64,000 bases of DNA, taken from contig NZ_CP130886.1 in the NCBI RefSeq assembly GCF_030622045.1, positions 4,782,001-4,846,000 of the forward strand, in the 5' to 3' direction. This stretch comes from Planctellipticum variicoloris (GTDB lineage: Bacteria; Planctomycetota; Planctomycetia; Planctomycetales; Planctomycetaceae). A program made the position numbers and the translations under genes. Below are positions 51,370 through 61,204 of this stretch, piece after piece. The notes beneath the pieces were generated by a model. The model was not told the DNA's origin. It saw nothing but the letters and a program-made list of their open reading frames with translations, and ran no database searches. Each line of letters opens with the position of its first letter. Positions within the stretch are counted from its first letter, which is position 1.

Positions 51370-51765
51370 GTGCGAACCTGGTTCACAGTTCTGGCGTTAA
51401 TTTGCTTCGTGCCGCAGCAATTCACTTGCTGCGCCGAAAGCTGCGAGTCATGCGAAGAATCAGTCGAAGCGCAGGAAGCGAAGTCGGCCTGCGAGAATCA
51501 CGGCGACCACGACCACGAAAGTTCGTTTCCCGCTCGTGACGGCACCTCGCATCATCTGTGTGTTGCCACGCACCTGTTCTATCTGGCACAGGGCGATGCG
51601 GACTCACTCCTGCTGGATTTGAGTTTGAGCCAGGCAGTTCTTCCACGATTGGAAGCTGCTGTCGATCAGCGTCTTTGCAAGTCGTTTGCTGCAATCGCTG
51701 GTTATTCAGTTCGACCGCCAGCTCCACGGCGCCAGCGCGCCGTGTTGGGCGTGTGGGTCATCTAG
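51370..51765 (+). CDS. Secreted Cys-rich leader protein
   Basis: 131 residues from a GTG at 51370, just downstream of a good promoter. Signal RTWFTVLALICFVPQQFTCC; the mature start is Cys/Glu-rich (CAESCESCEESVEAQEAKSA), followed by ENHGDHDHESS and a globular segment SHHLCVATHLFYLAQGDADS with hydrophobic repeats. Ends AVLGVWVI, without the terminal Cys of the other leaders. It heads the 51-60 kb metal system. Probable periplasmic metal-binding or sensing protein; no named family recognised. Confidence 0.65.
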   Translation: MRTWFTVLALICFVPQQFTCCAESCESCEESVEAQEAKSACENHGDHDHESSFPARDGTSHHLCVATHLFYLAQGDADSLLLDLSLSQAVLPRLEAAVDQRLCKSFAAIAGYSVRPPAPRRQRAVLGVWVI

Positions 51766-51904
51766 TCGCGCTCAGGCCCTCTTTCGCCTGCGAGCTGCGC
51801 TCTGTCGCATGACGGACCCCGAGTCGGTCTCGCTTGCGCGATTCTCTACGCTGGCCGTTTTGGGATGACGGTTGGCGGTTCCTTCCACCCCGGCGGATCG
51901 TGTG

Positions 51905-51976
51905 GTCCGCTTGAGCGGACAACTCCGTGGCGTCGACACTCTTGACGCCCGCCTGGACGCATTTGTCGGCGTCCAG
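51905..51976. other. Two short hairpins between leader gene and secreted His-rich gene
   Basis: GTCCGC-TTGA-GCGGAC (51905-51920) and a perfect 8-bp stem CTGGACGC / GCGTCCAG (51953-51976, loop 8 bases). The second ends 25 bases before the start codon at 52002. They could attenuate or punctuate transcription after the leader gene. Confidence 0.4.
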
Positions 51977-52001
51977 ATTCTCGCAACGAAAGGACTCTCT
52001 C

Positions 52002-52493
52002 ATGGCTGGATTTAAGTGGGCTCGGTGGTGCGATATGGATCTCGCGCTGGTCGGAGCCATCTTTTCCCTCGCGATGGTATCGTACGTCTGGTCGGCTCCG
52101 CCGGCCGCCGAACACGCTCACCCCGAAAAGGGACCGCATGGCGGATCACTCTTGGAGCTGGGTGACGAGGAGTATCACATCGAGGTCATGCTCAACGAAA
52201 AGACCAACACGCTGACGCTCTATGTGCTCGACGCTGCGGCCAAGGCTATGGTGCCGATCGACGCCAAGGAAGCGCTGATCAATCTCAAGCATGACGGAAA
52301 GCCCGAGCAGTTCAAGCTGCCGGCGGTCCGCCTCAAGACTGATCCAACGGGAATGGCGTCGGCTTTTCAGGTAAAGAACGAAGAGCTGGTGCATGATCTC
52401 CACCATAAGAACAATGACGCACGGTTGGCCGTAAAGATCAAAGGCAAGGCGTACAGCGCCAAATTCGAGTTGAAACACGACCACAAGCACTAA
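52002..52493 (+). CDS. Secreted protein related to the His-rich lipoprotein of the paralogous system
   Basis: 163 residues from ATG 52002 (AAGGA eight bases upstream). A hydrophobic segment (LALVGAIFSLAMVSYVWSAP) serves as signal or anchor. AAEHAHPEKGPHGGSLLELG, YHIEVMLNEKTNTLTLYVLD and a His-rich end (HDLHHKNND, KHDHKH) follow. The GPH.G.L...G..YH.E and TLYVL pattern matches the lipoprotein at 37660-38193, although this copy has no lipobox. Probable periplasmic metal-binding accessory of the adjacent MFP/RND system. Confidence 0.78.
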   Translation: MAGFKWARWCDMDLALVGAIFSLAMVSYVWSAPPAAEHAHPEKGPHGGSLLELGDEEYHIEVMLNEKTNTLTLYVLDAAAKAMVPIDAKEALINLKHDGKPEQFKLPAVRLKTDPTGMASAFQVKNEELVHDLHHKNNDARLAVKIKGKAYSAKFELKHDHKH

Positions 52494-52655
52494 ACTCTGC
52501 GGTCGCTGATTGACGCGCCTGGTTCTGCCCGGTGTCGACGGTCGCTCGTCGCGCCGGGTGGTCCTGGGAGCCTGCCAGTAAACGAGTGATTCCTGCCCGC
52601 GGCCGTCGCGAGGCTGCGATCCACACAACAGACATCTCGTCAAAGATCCACGATC

Positions 52656-54119
52656 ATGCGCCTGCCCAAACGACTGCTGACGCTCGGAGCGTTCGCCGTA
52701 TTGACGGGACTCGCTGCCGGAGCGACTACCGCCACCCGCGACCGCTGGCTTCCGTTGTTGAACGCGAAACTGTCCGCAGCTCCGGCCGAGGCGGAACATG
52801 ACGACCATGCGGGCCACGACCACGGTGCTGAAGAAGGGCATGGGGCGGAGGGCAATCAAAACAACGTCCCACTTTCGGAACAGGCGCGGGCGAATCTCGG
52901 ATTGAAGCTTGGCCCGGTCGAGTTGACGAACTATACAAAGAATCTCGTCATTCCCGGCGTGGTCGTGGAGCAGCCGGGACACAGCGAACGCCGCATCACG
53001 ACATCATTGGCCGGCGTCGTGGTCAAGGTGCACGCTTTCCCTGGCCAGGCCGTAAAGCCCGGCGACCCCTTGCTGGACATTCGACCGACGGGTGAATTGC
53101 TGACTACCGCGCAGGCCGAGTTACTGAAGACGCTGCAAGACATCGAGCTGGTTGATGCGGAACTTAGGCGGCTTACGCCTCTCGTGGACGGCGGTTCGGT
53201 TCCCGCTCGTACCAAAATAGAAAGGGAATACGAACGCAAGCGGCTCGACTCTCGCAAACTGGTGCAGATCCAGGAATTGCTGGTTCGCGGACTGACACCC
53301 TATCAAGTCACTGAGATGGTTGAGCATAAAACGTTGCTCCGCGATTTCACGATTCACGTTCCCGGCGGAGCACCGAAGCCCCCTTCGAATGAGGAAGGCC
53401 ATGACCATCCGTCGATCGTCCCGACCGGCTTTGTGGGAGTCCCGGAACAGGTAGAGTCTGCAGCCGCAGACACTGTGTTTACTGTCGAAAACATCGACAT
53501 TTTTCCCGGCAAGCTCGTACAGCCCGGTGACGAGTTGTGCGATCTGGGACTGCACACGGAACTGTATCTCGAAGGCCGCGCATTTGAGCGAGACAGCCGG
53601 CTGATCACCCTCGCCGTCCAACAGCAGCTTCCGCTCACGGCACTGTTTGAAGGCGAATCCGACACCGCAGAATTGCGGGAGGGACTGCATATCCGCTACG
53701 TCGAGAATTCGCTCGACGCGGCCACACGTACGCTGCGGTTCTTCGTCCCGCTCAAGAACGAAGTCATCCGCGACGCGGAGGCGGACAACGGAGTGATCTA
53801 CCGTTCGTGGCGGTTTAAGCCAGGTCAGAAGGTGCGGCTGCTGCTCCCCGTGCAGAAGCTGACCGACCAGATCGTGTTGCCTGCGGAGGCCGTCGTTAGC
53901 GAAGGGCCAGACGTGTACGTCTTCCGCGCCAACGGCGAACTCCTGGAACGCGTGCCGGTCGTCGTCGAGCACCGCGATCCGCGGTTCGTGGTGCTCCGCA
54001 GCGATGGCAGCGTCTTCATGGGTGACGAGATCGCGATGAATCAGGCGTATCAGATCAATCTGGCACTGAAGAAACAGCAGGGGTCAGGCGTCGATCCGCA
54101 TGCGGGACACAATCACTAA
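52656..54119 (+). CDS. RND efflux membrane fusion protein, His-rich N- and C-termini
   Basis: 487 residues. Signal-anchor [20 protein letters not shown] followed by [12 protein letters not shown], as in the MFP at 32695. A His-rich linker ([20 protein letters not shown], about 48-67) precedes the adaptor core: [17 protein letters not shown], a hairpin with [20 protein letters not shown], a barrel ([24 protein letters not shown]) and [20 protein letters not shown]. The tail ends [10 protein letters not shown]. The partner pump of matching type lies 2.6 kb downstream (56729), separated by ynfA and a zntA-type ATPase. Confidence 0.88.
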   Translation: MRLPKRLLTLGAFAVLTGLAAGATTATRDRWLPLLNAKLSAAPAEAEHDDHAGHDHGAEEGHGAEGNQNNVPLSEQARANLGLKLGPVELTNYTKNLVIPGVVVEQPGHSERRITTSLAGVVVKVHAFPGQAVKPGDPLLDIRPTGELLTTAQAELLKTLQDIELVDAELRRLTPLVDGGSVPARTKIEREYERKRLDSRKLVQIQELLVRGLTPYQVTEMVEHKTLLRDFTIHVPGGAPKPPSNEEGHDHPSIVPTGFVGVPEQVESAAADTVFTVENIDIFPGKLVQPGDELCDLGLHTELYLEGRAFERDSRLITLAVQQQLPLTALFEGESDTAELREGLHIRYVENSLDAATRTLRFFVPLKNEVIRDAEADNGVIYRSWRFKPGQKVRLLLPVQKLTDQIVLPAEAVVSEGPDVYVFRANGELLERVPVVVEHRDPRFVVLRSDGSVFMGDEIAMNQAYQINLALKKQQGSGVDPHAGHNH

Positions 54120-54141
54120 GTCTCGTCGAGGAGACGAATCC

Positions 54142-54495
54142 GTGCAAATTCTCTGGGGCCTTGCGCTGTTTATCGTCGCTGGAGTCTTCGAGATCGGTGG
54201 CGGCTGGCTCGTCTGGCAGACTTTGCGAGAAGGCAAGCCCTGGAGCTGGGCGTTGCTCGGTAGTGTCATGCTGCTGCTGTACGGCGTGATTCCTACGTTT
54301 CAAGTCAGTCATTTTGGCCGCATCTACGCGGTTTACGGCGGCTTCTTTATCGCGCTCTCTTTGCTTTGGGGTTGGTGGTGTGACGGCAATCGTCCCGATT
54401 TGTGGGACGTGGCCGGAGGGGCGATTGCGCTAGTTGGCGTGCTCCTCATAATGTACGGCCCGCGGGGGGCGACTGCGCCCTTCGTTGAGTTGTAA
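54142..54495 (+). CDS. ynfA: YnfA/UPF0060 family small membrane protein
   Basis: 117 residues from a GTG at 54142, eight bases after GGAG. Four TM segments with the family's signatures: [38 protein letters not shown] and [21 protein letters not shown]. coli YnfA is 108 residues and is reported as a small-multidrug-resistance-like transporter. Only 22 bases separate it from the MFP and 15 from the ATPase, so it is within the metal operon; a direct role in metal export is unproven. Confidence 0.92.
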   Translation: MQILWGLALFIVAGVFEIGGGWLVWQTLREGKPWSWALLGSVMLLLYGVIPTFQVSHFGRIYAVYGGFFIALSLLWGWWCDGNRPDLWDVAGGAIALVGVLLIMYGPRGATAPFVEL

Positions 54496-54510
54496 GCACA
54501 TTTGGCGTGA

Positions 54511-56706
54511 GTGAAAGCTGGTATCGTGCCCATCTCAAGTCAGCAATCAATGCAGTCATTCCGCGTCGATGGCATGGACTGCGCCGAAGAGGCCAACTTA
54601 CTGCGCCGAGAACTAGCTCCGCTCGTCGGCGAGGAGACCTTGGCATTTGATTTTCTCAATCGGAAATTGACCATTCACGCCGTAAACGGTATCGCGGTGG
54701 ATGCGATTCTCGCAGCGATCAAACGGACGGGGCTGCGTGCTGAACCGTGGCGAGACTACTCACTGTCTCCGAATCCGCCCGATACGCCGTGGTTGGGAAC
54801 GCGAACGGCGCTCACCGGAATCTGCGGCGTGCTCTGGTTGGCGGCATTCGCGCTTCAGATGTGGTCGTACCGCATCGAAGGGCACACTCCCGCACTTGCC
54901 GAACTCTGGATTTTCCGGTCATTGTGTCTCGCGTCGATCGGGATCGGCGGCTGGCCCATTGCGCCGCGGGCATGGGCCGCGCTGCGTCGCCTGAGTCCCG
55001 ACATGAATCTGCTGATGACCGTCGCAGTGTGTGGAGCCGTGCTGCTGGGAGACTGGTTAGAGGCTGCGACAGTTACGTTCTTATTTTCGGTCTCACTGGC
55101 GCTGGAGACTTGGAGCGTCAGTCGCGCCCGGCGAGCGGTTGCCGCCCTCATGGAGTTGTCGCCATCCGTCGTTCGCACGGTCGATGATGCGGGCCGCGAG
55201 CATTCGCTCCCTGCCGCTGAGATTCCTGTCGGAGCGTTATTCGTCGTCAAGCCGGGCGAAAAGTTCCCCCTGGATGGTGAAGTGACGACGGGCCGCAGTG
55301 ACGTGAATCAGGCTCCGATCACTGGCGAAAGCGTTCCCGTGTCCAAGCAGCCGGGAGATTCTGTATTTGCCGGGACCATCAACGGGGATGGTCAGCTGAC
55401 AGCGCGCTCCTCAAAGACGGCGGACTCCACAACGCTCGCCCGCATTATTCATCTTGTCACCGAAGCCCAGTCGCAGCGAGCCCCCTCCGAACAGTGGGTC
55501 GAACGATTTGCTCGCGTCTATACCCCCCTGATGTTCGTAGCGGCGATCCTCGTAGCGTTTCTGCCCCCGCTCGTCTTAGATCAGCCCGTTTCCCTATGGG
55601 CATATCGATCGCTGGTTTTACTGGTGATAGCCTGCCCCTGCGCTCTGGTGATCTCCACCCCCGTCACCATCGTCGCCGGCTTAGCGGCCGCAGCTCGACA
55701 AGGCGTGCTGGTGAAAGGTGGAGCACAGTTGGAGCAGGCCGCCCATATCAAGGCGCTGGCGCTCGACAAAACCGGCACATTAACCGTCGGACGTCCCAAA
55801 GTTGTTCAAGTCTTACCGCTGAACGGACATTCCAAAGTTGAATTGCTCACACGCGCCGCATCTCTGGAAGCCGGCAGCCTGCATCCATTGGCACAAGCAA
55901 TTATCGAACACGTCCATCAACTGGGGTTGCCCTTCGAACCGGCCAGAGATGCACGGGCGATCCCCGGCAAAGGAACTGAAGGACGCTGGGACGGCCGATT
56001 GTTCTGGCTCGGCTCGCATCGCTGGCTGGAAGAACGTGGGCAAGAGACGCCGGATGTTCACTCGCAACTTGAAGCGTTGTCCGATGCTGGCTGCAGCGTA
56101 GTCGTGGTCGGCAACGAACAGCACGTCTGCGGCATGATCGGACTCGCCGACACGGTTCGTCCGGGTACGGTGGAAGTTCTGCAGTCTCTGAGAAGGGCCG
56201 GCGTAGCGTCCATCGTCATGCTGACGGGCGACAATCTCGGTACTGCCGAGGCTATCGCCCGCCAAGTGGGGGTCGATGACTTTGAGGCCGAATTGCTCCC
56301 GGCCCAAAAGGTCGCGGCCGTTGAACGCCTGCTCGTCCGCTACGGAACGGTGGCCATGATTGGCGATGGTGTGAACGATGCCCCCGCACTAGCCCGTGCC
56401 ACGTTGGGGATCGCGATGGGCGCCATCGGAAGTGACGCCGCGATTGAAACGGCCGACGTGGCGCTGATGTCCGACGATCTCACGCGGCTGCCGTGGTTGT
56501 TTCGGCATGCCCGGCACACGCTTTCCGTCATCCGCCAGAACATTGCGTTTTCGCTGGGAATCAAAGTGTTGTTCGCTACGCTCACGATTCTAGGTTGGTC
56601 ATCAATGTGGGGGGCGATTGCGGCTGACGCAGGAGCTTCACTGCTGGTGGTTATGAACGGACTGCGGGTTCTGCGCAGTTCGACTGCAGTCGAAGCTGGA
56701 AACTGA
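54511..56706 (+). CDS. zntA: ZntA/CadA-type P1B heavy-metal ATPase
   Basis: 731 residues from a GTG at 54511 with no clear ribosome site; ATG at 54550 is the alternative. One N-terminal HMA domain with GMDCAEEANLLRRELA, typical of Zn/Cd pumps. Then TGES (PITGESVPVS), CPC in TM6 (VIACPCALVIS), phosphorylation site ALDKTGTLT, HP motif (GSLHPLAQAII) and hinge IGDGVNDAPALARATLG. The last TM holds AADAGASLLVVMNGLRVL, with the Asp that ligates Zn in ZntA. Exports Zn2+/Cd2+/Pb2+ from cytoplasm to periplasm, where the adjacent RND system can expel it. Confidence 0.93.
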   Translation: MKAGIVPISSQQSMQSFRVDGMDCAEEANLLRRELAPLVGEETLAFDFLNRKLTIHAVNGIAVDAILAAIKRTGLRAEPWRDYSLSPNPPDTPWLGTRTALTGICGVLWLAAFALQMWSYRIEGHTPALAELWIFRSLCLASIGIGGWPIAPRAWAALRRLSPDMNLLMTVAVCGAVLLGDWLEAATVTFLFSVSLALETWSVSRARRAVAALMELSPSVVRTVDDAGREHSLPAAEIPVGALFVVKPGEKFPLDGEVTTGRSDVNQAPITGESVPVSKQPGDSVFAGTINGDGQLTARSSKTADSTTLARIIHLVTEAQSQRAPSEQWVERFARVYTPLMFVAAILVAFLPPLVLDQPVSLWAYRSLVLLVIACPCALVISTPVTIVAGLAAAARQGVLVKGGAQLEQAAHIKALALDKTGTLTVGRPKVVQVLPLNGHSKVELLTRAASLEAGSLHPLAQAIIEHVHQLGLPFEPARDARAIPGKGTEGRWDGRLFWLGSHRWLEERGQETPDVHSQLEALSDAGCSVVVVGNEQHVCGMIGLADTVRPGTVEVLQSLRRAGVASIVMLTGDNLGTAEAIARQVGVDDFEAELLPAQKVAAVERLLVRYGTVAMIGDGVNDAPALARATLGIAMGAIGSDAAIETADVALMSDDLTRLPWLFRHARHTLSVIRQNIAFSLGIKVLFATLTILGWSSMWGAIAADAGASLLVVMNGLRVLRSSTAVEAGN

Positions 56707-56728
56707 CGCCCAAAGGATTGGCTCTTTC

Positions 56729-59700
56729 ATGAACTGGCTCATTCGCTTTTCGTTGCACCATCGGTTGCTGGTTGTCAGTCTGGCAATCATCGCCCTGGGT
56801 CTCGGTACACGGACCATGATCGGTCTGCCGATCGACATCTTTCCCAATCTCACGCGGCCCCGCGTCACGGTGATGACCGAATGCCCCGGCCTGTCGCCGG
56901 AAGAAGTGGAGACCCTGGTCACGTTTCCGATGGAAACCGCGTTCAACGGTGCGACAGGTGTGCAGGCCGTTCGGAGTTCGTCCGGCATCGGCCTGTCCGT
57001 AATCTACGTTGAGTTCGGCTGGAACACCGACATCTATGTTGCCCGCCAAACAGTTAACGAGCGGCTCGCCACAGTCAGCAGTCGCATGCCACCAGGCGTT
57101 AAGCCGGAACTTGCACCGATCAGCTCCATCATGGGGCAAATCGTGATGGTGGGCATGTACAGCAAAGAGGGAAAGACTCCCCCATTGGAAGTCCGCACAC
57201 TTGCCGATTGGGTCGTTCGACCTCGCTTGTTGACAATTCCCGGCGTGGCACAGGTGATCACGATGGGTGGTGGACGCAAGCAGTTCCAGGTGCTGGTGGA
57301 CCCCGAACAACTGACGGCCTTCGAAGTCACGCTTCAAGACGTCGAAAGCGCCCTGCGAGAGAGCAATCAGAACGCGACTGGAGGGTATGTCGAACAGGGA
57401 TCAATGGAATTCCTTGTCCGTGGAGTGGGACGCATCCAGTCGGTGGCCGATCTGGAGGAATCGGTCGTGAAGTCAAGAGCGGGCAGGGCCGTGCTGCTAC
57501 GCGATGTAGCAAAGATTCGCGAAGGAGCCCAGATTAAGCGCGGCGACAGTTCGGTGAACGGCCATCCCGCCGTTGTGCTGACAATCGCCAAGCAGCCCCA
57601 AGGCGATACGCGCCGATTAACTGAAGAAGTGGTCACTGCATTGGAAGAGGTCAGGAAGGCACTTCCGTCCGACATCGTAATTGAGACTGAGATCTACCGG
57701 CAGCGAGAATTCATCGATCGCGGGATCGAGAATGTTCTGGAGGCACTTCGCGATGGGGCAATCCTGGTCCTGATCATTCTCTTTCTCTTTTTGCTCAACG
57801 TCCGCACGACGTTCATCACGCTGACCGCCATTCCATTGTCGATCGTCCTGACAGGCTTGTTCTTTTACTGGACCGGCATGTCGATCAACGTCATGACCTT
57901 GGGTGGACTTGCTGTAGCGATGGGGGAACTTGTCGATGACGCGATCGTCGATATTGAAAACGTGTTTCGACGCCTGGGACAGAATGCGGCCCTCGCCACA
58001 CCTCGTGCGGCGCTGGTCGTGATCTATGAAGCGAGCCTCGAAGTTCGCGGAGCCATCGTCTACGGTACGATGCTGGTGATTCTCGTGTTCGTGCCGCTGT
58101 TCGCTCTGTCGGGTGTCGAAGGGCGACTATTTGTGCCGCTTGGAATTGCATACATTGTCTCCATCCTCGCGTCGTTGCTGGTTTCGCTCACTGTGACGCC
58201 CGTCTTAGGAAGCTTGCTTCTGTCGGGAAAAGCGGCGCAATCTCACGGCTCGAAAGACAGCCCGCTGCTGCGGTTCTTGAAGTCGATTGCGACCCCCATT
58301 GTCCGTACCAGCATGCACCCGCTCGGACTCACTGTGATCCTGCTGGCCGTGGGGACTGCAATACTGGGGAGCGGCGTCGTCATCACGCAACTCGGAACCG
58401 ACTTTTTGCCGCAGTTCGACGAGGGAGCCGCGCAAGTCAACGTTGTCTTGCCGCCGGGCGCATCTTTAGAAGCTTCAAATCGCGCCAGCGCCATGGTGGA
58501 CAAGGCGTTCCGCCGTCACATGGTCGACGATGAGCATCCGAAACAGCTCGTGATGCAGTGGGTTCGACGTAGCGGTCGTGCTGAACTCGACGAGCACGCC
58601 GAAGGCGTGAATATGACCGAGTACATCGTTACGTTGAATCCACACAGCGGCGTCTCCCGTGTTGATACTCTGGCGACGTTGCGAAAAGAGTTGGAACAGA
58701 TTCCCGGAATTGAGTACGAAGCTGAGCAGCCGCTTGCGCACCTGATCAGCCACATGTTGTCCGGGGTGTCGGCGCAGATCGCGATCAAGGTCTACGGAGA
58801 TGACTTGGACGTCTTGCGACGTAAGGCGCAGGAGATCAAATCCGCCATTACCGGGGTTGAGGGACTTGCACCGCCGGTTGTGGAGCCGCAGCAACTGATT
58901 CCCCAGCTGCGCATCGACGTCAATCGCGAACAGCTGGCTGCGTATGGATTGACGGCCGGTTACGTCACCGAGTTTATCGAGACAGCCCTCAATGGGCGGG
59001 TCGTCTCGACGGTGTTGGATGGGCAGCGTACCTTTGACCTGCTGGTTCGTCTGGAGGACCAATACCGCACTGATTTCGATTTGATTCAGCGGTTGTCGCT
59101 CAATCTTCCGCAGGGAGGACGGATTCCATTGTCCACCGTAGCGAGAATTTATGAATCGGGCGGCCCCAACACGATCAACCGCGAGAATGTCCGGCGGCGG
59201 ATCACGATTCGCTGCAACACCACTGACCGCGACCTCGGCGGCGTTGTGGCGGATATCAAGAAGGCCGTCGAGGCGAAGGTCCAATTACCCGAAGGATACT
59301 TCGTTCAGTATGGCGGACAATTCGAGGCCCAGCAGGAAGCGACTCGCACGATCACGCTGTTGAGCTTCGTATCCCTCGGGGGCGTGTTCCTCGTGTTGTA
59401 CACGCTATTCCCGTCTGCGCGCATCGTCCTGCAAATCATGTTCGCACTCCCGACAGCGTTCGTCGGCGGCGCATTCGCACTGTGGTTGACCGGCCAGACG
59501 CTGACTGTGGCCAGCATGGTCGGTTTCATTTCGCTCGGGGGAATTGCGGCGCGGAATGGCATCCTGCTCGTCTCCCACTACATGCACCTGATGCGCGAGG
59601 AGGGTGAAGGTTTCACGCAGCAAATGGTGCTGCGCGGCAGTCTGGAGCGTCTGGCCCCGGTGCTGATGACGGCGCTGACCGCCGGTATCGGCCTAGTGCC

Positions 59701-59911
59701 ACTGGTGTTAGGGGGCCACCAACCCGGCAAGGAGATTCTCTATCCAGTCGCTACTGTGATTCTCGGTGGCCTCATCACCTGCACGATCTGCGAATACGTA
59801 GTCCATCCTGGCTTGTTCTTCCGCTTTAGCGGCAAAGACGCCACTCGATTGACGAATCATGGGGACATTGATCAACTTGGGATCCCGGCTCCTGCGAGGT
59901 CTGGGGTGTGA
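56729..59911 (+). CDS. Heavy-metal RND efflux pump, LVDDAIVD type
   Basis: 1060 residues. Start MNWLIRFSLHHRLLVVSLAI; DIFPNLTRPRVTVMTECPGL and TM4 GELVDDAIVDIENVFRRL place it with the pump at 34138, of which it is a paralogue lacking the 85-residue porter insertion. No CusA Met triad. The substrate is likely divalent (Zn, Ni, Co or Cd); coexpression with a ZntA-type ATPase favours Zn/Cd. It is the last gene of the 51-60 kb operon, 22 bases after the ATPase. Confidence 0.91.
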   Translation: MNWLIRFSLHHRLLVVSLAIIALGLGTRTMIGLPIDIFPNLTRPRVTVMTECPGLSPEEVETLVTFPMETAFNGATGVQAVRSSSGIGLSVIYVEFGWNTDIYVARQTVNERLATVSSRMPPGVKPELAPISSIMGQIVMVGMYSKEGKTPPLEVRTLADWVVRPRLLTIPGVAQVITMGGGRKQFQVLVDPEQLTAFEVTLQDVESALRESNQNATGGYVEQGSMEFLVRGVGRIQSVADLEESVVKSRAGRAVLLRDVAKIREGAQIKRGDSSVNGHPAVVLTIAKQPQGDTRRLTEEVVTALEEVRKALPSDIVIETEIYRQREFIDRGIENVLEALRDGAILVLIILFLFLLNVRTTFITLTAIPLSIVLTGLFFYWTGMSINVMTLGGLAVAMGELVDDAIVDIENVFRRLGQNAALATPRAALVVIYEASLEVRGAIVYGTMLVILVFVPLFALSGVEGRLFVPLGIAYIVSILASLLVSLTVTPVLGSLLLSGKAAQSHGSKDSPLLRFLKSIATPIVRTSMHPLGLTVILLAVGTAILGSGVVITQLGTDFLPQFDEGAAQVNVVLPPGASLEASNRASAMVDKAFRRHMVDDEHPKQLVMQWVRRSGRAELDEHAEGVNMTEYIVTLNPHSGVSRVDTLATLRKELEQIPGIEYEAEQPLAHLISHMLSGVSAQIAIKVYGDDLDVLRRKAQEIKSAITGVEGLAPPVVEPQQLIPQLRIDVNREQLAAYGLTAGYVTEFIETALNGRVVSTVLDGQRTFDLLVRLEDQYRTDFDLIQRLSLNLPQGGRIPLSTVARIYESGGPNTINRENVRRRITIRCNTTDRDLGGVVADIKKAVEAKVQLPEGYFVQYGGQFEAQQEATRTITLLSFVSLGGVFLVLYTLFPSARIVLQIMFALPTAFVGGAFALWLTGQTLTVASMVGFISLGGIAARNGILLVSHYMHLMREEGEGFTQQMVLRGSLERLAPVLMTALTAGIGLVPLVLGGHQPGKEILYPVATVILGGLITCTICEYVVHPGLFFRFSGKDATRLTNHGDIDQLGIPAPARSGV

Positions 59912-60325
59912 GCGGTTTAGGTTTAGTCCACGGAAGTATGCCGGTAGATTGGTTTACGGCAAGCCTCAATCGGCAAGGACCGGCAGACGCATCAGGAGCA
60001 TGAGGAGCGGGGCGGTGACCGAGTCCGGCTCGATCCGTAGATCATGATTCACCCCAGGAACGTGCGGGTGCTCGAATGCCGGTACCTGACCAGCCAGCGG
60101 CCGAAACGGCCGCCGCAGCTCACTTGGAAGCTGACCGGTCCGGCTACGGGCGCATTCGAGTGATTTCGCGAGAGATCAGCGCAGGGCGATGTTGGAAAGT
60201 CGAGACGGCAAGGCAGCGAGAATTGGCAAAACCGCGAAGTCCATGCTCCCAAAGCCCTCGATTCTACGATCGGATGCCGCCGACGTCGTGGCCGTGGCGG
60301 TGATTCTGATAATGTCTCGCATCGC
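59912..60325. terminator. Convergent intergenic region with hairpin at 60097-60113
   Basis: About 410 bases without a supported gene between the rightward RND gene and the leftward outer-membrane gene. A stem GCGGCC-GAAAC-GGCCGC (60097-60113) could terminate either unit. No promoter or repeat is recognised. Confidence 0.35.
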
Positions 60326-61204
60326 TCACCGTCGCAGAGATAACCCGATTCCAGTGAATGCGAGATTGTCAGCGGCACGATTGAGGCCAACGGCAGAATG
60401 CACGTCGAATTGAATATTGGGAGTTATGTAGTACTGTGCACCGTAGTGAAAGTAGTGCTCGAACACGGAAGAGTTGCTACCTGACGGTACAAAAGCCGCG
60501 TACTCCGTGAATAGCAACCATCGCTCGCCAAGGTCGTATTCGATGTTCACCGCCTGAAAGACTTCCAGGTAGAGTGCATTGGCGTCATCCTGACGACGAT
60601 TGAGCACGGTGTTGCATTCAATTTCGATCAGTTCGGACACCGCCCAGCTGTATGCAAGGTTTACCCCCGGCAGCGGCTCGCCCGCAGTAATGCCCTGCGA
60701 GCCAGTAGGTACTCGGAGCTGAGGAAACACTGTGAAGTCCGGCAACCAGCCGCTCTGCTTGATCAGAGCCACTTTAGCCGCGATCAGGAGATCATCGCTT
60801 CCGGAGAAGCGAGTTGTGGGACCGGCATCGGGATTGGCGACCTCTGACAGGTAATTGTAGGCGAGCCGAAACTCGAACCATTCGGCAAACACTCCCCAAC
60901 GCAGCAGCGGTTCGGGAAACGAGTGAGTCTGCATCCGAGTTCCGGCGTTTCCGTCATTGAAGAATGAATAGCCGGTTTCCAACTGGACTCGCCCGAGTCC
61001 GACCAAGCTTGTGGCTTCGCATAGATGCGGTCGATCAGTGACCAGCCGATCTCGTTCGACGGCCGGCGACTCCCATTCCTCTTCCCGCCACGAAAAGAGG
61101 CTTTCCGCGTCGCGCGAAATGTCAGCGCCCCAGTCCTGTGACCACGTAGGCGACGCGAAAGACAGCAGCAGCAGCCCGGCGGCCAATCGACGGCAGTGCA
61201 GCAT
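60326..61204 (-). CDS. Outer-membrane beta-barrel transporter-like protein
   Basis: 292 residues from ATG 61204 (GGAGAG upstream). Signal MLHCRRLAAGLLLLSFASPT with cleavage near WSQ. The body shows alternating amphipathic strands with RPHLCEATSLVGLGRVQLET, GYSFFNDG, TVFPQLRVPTGSQGI and a final strand GIGLSLRR ending in Arg rather than the usual Phe. This matches the phenol-degradation MetA-like / transporter barrel family (PF13557), which forms passive outer-membrane channels. Position at the right end of the metal island is suggestive, but substrate is unknown and it has its own strand. Confidence 0.75.
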   Translation of the reverse strand: MLHCRRLAAGLLLLSFASPTWSQDWGADISRDAESLFSWREEEWESPAVERDRLVTDRPHLCEATSLVGLGRVQLETGYSFFNDGNAGTRMQTHSFPEPLLRWGVFAEWFEFRLAYNYLSEVANPDAGPTTRFSGSDDLLIAAKVALIKQSGWLPDFTVFPQLRVPTGSQGITAGEPLPGVNLAYSWAVSELIEIECNTVLNRRQDDANALYLEVFQAVNIEYDLGERWLLFTEYAAFVPSGSNSSVFEHYFHYGAQYYITPNIQFDVHSAVGLNRAADNLAFTGIGLSLRR

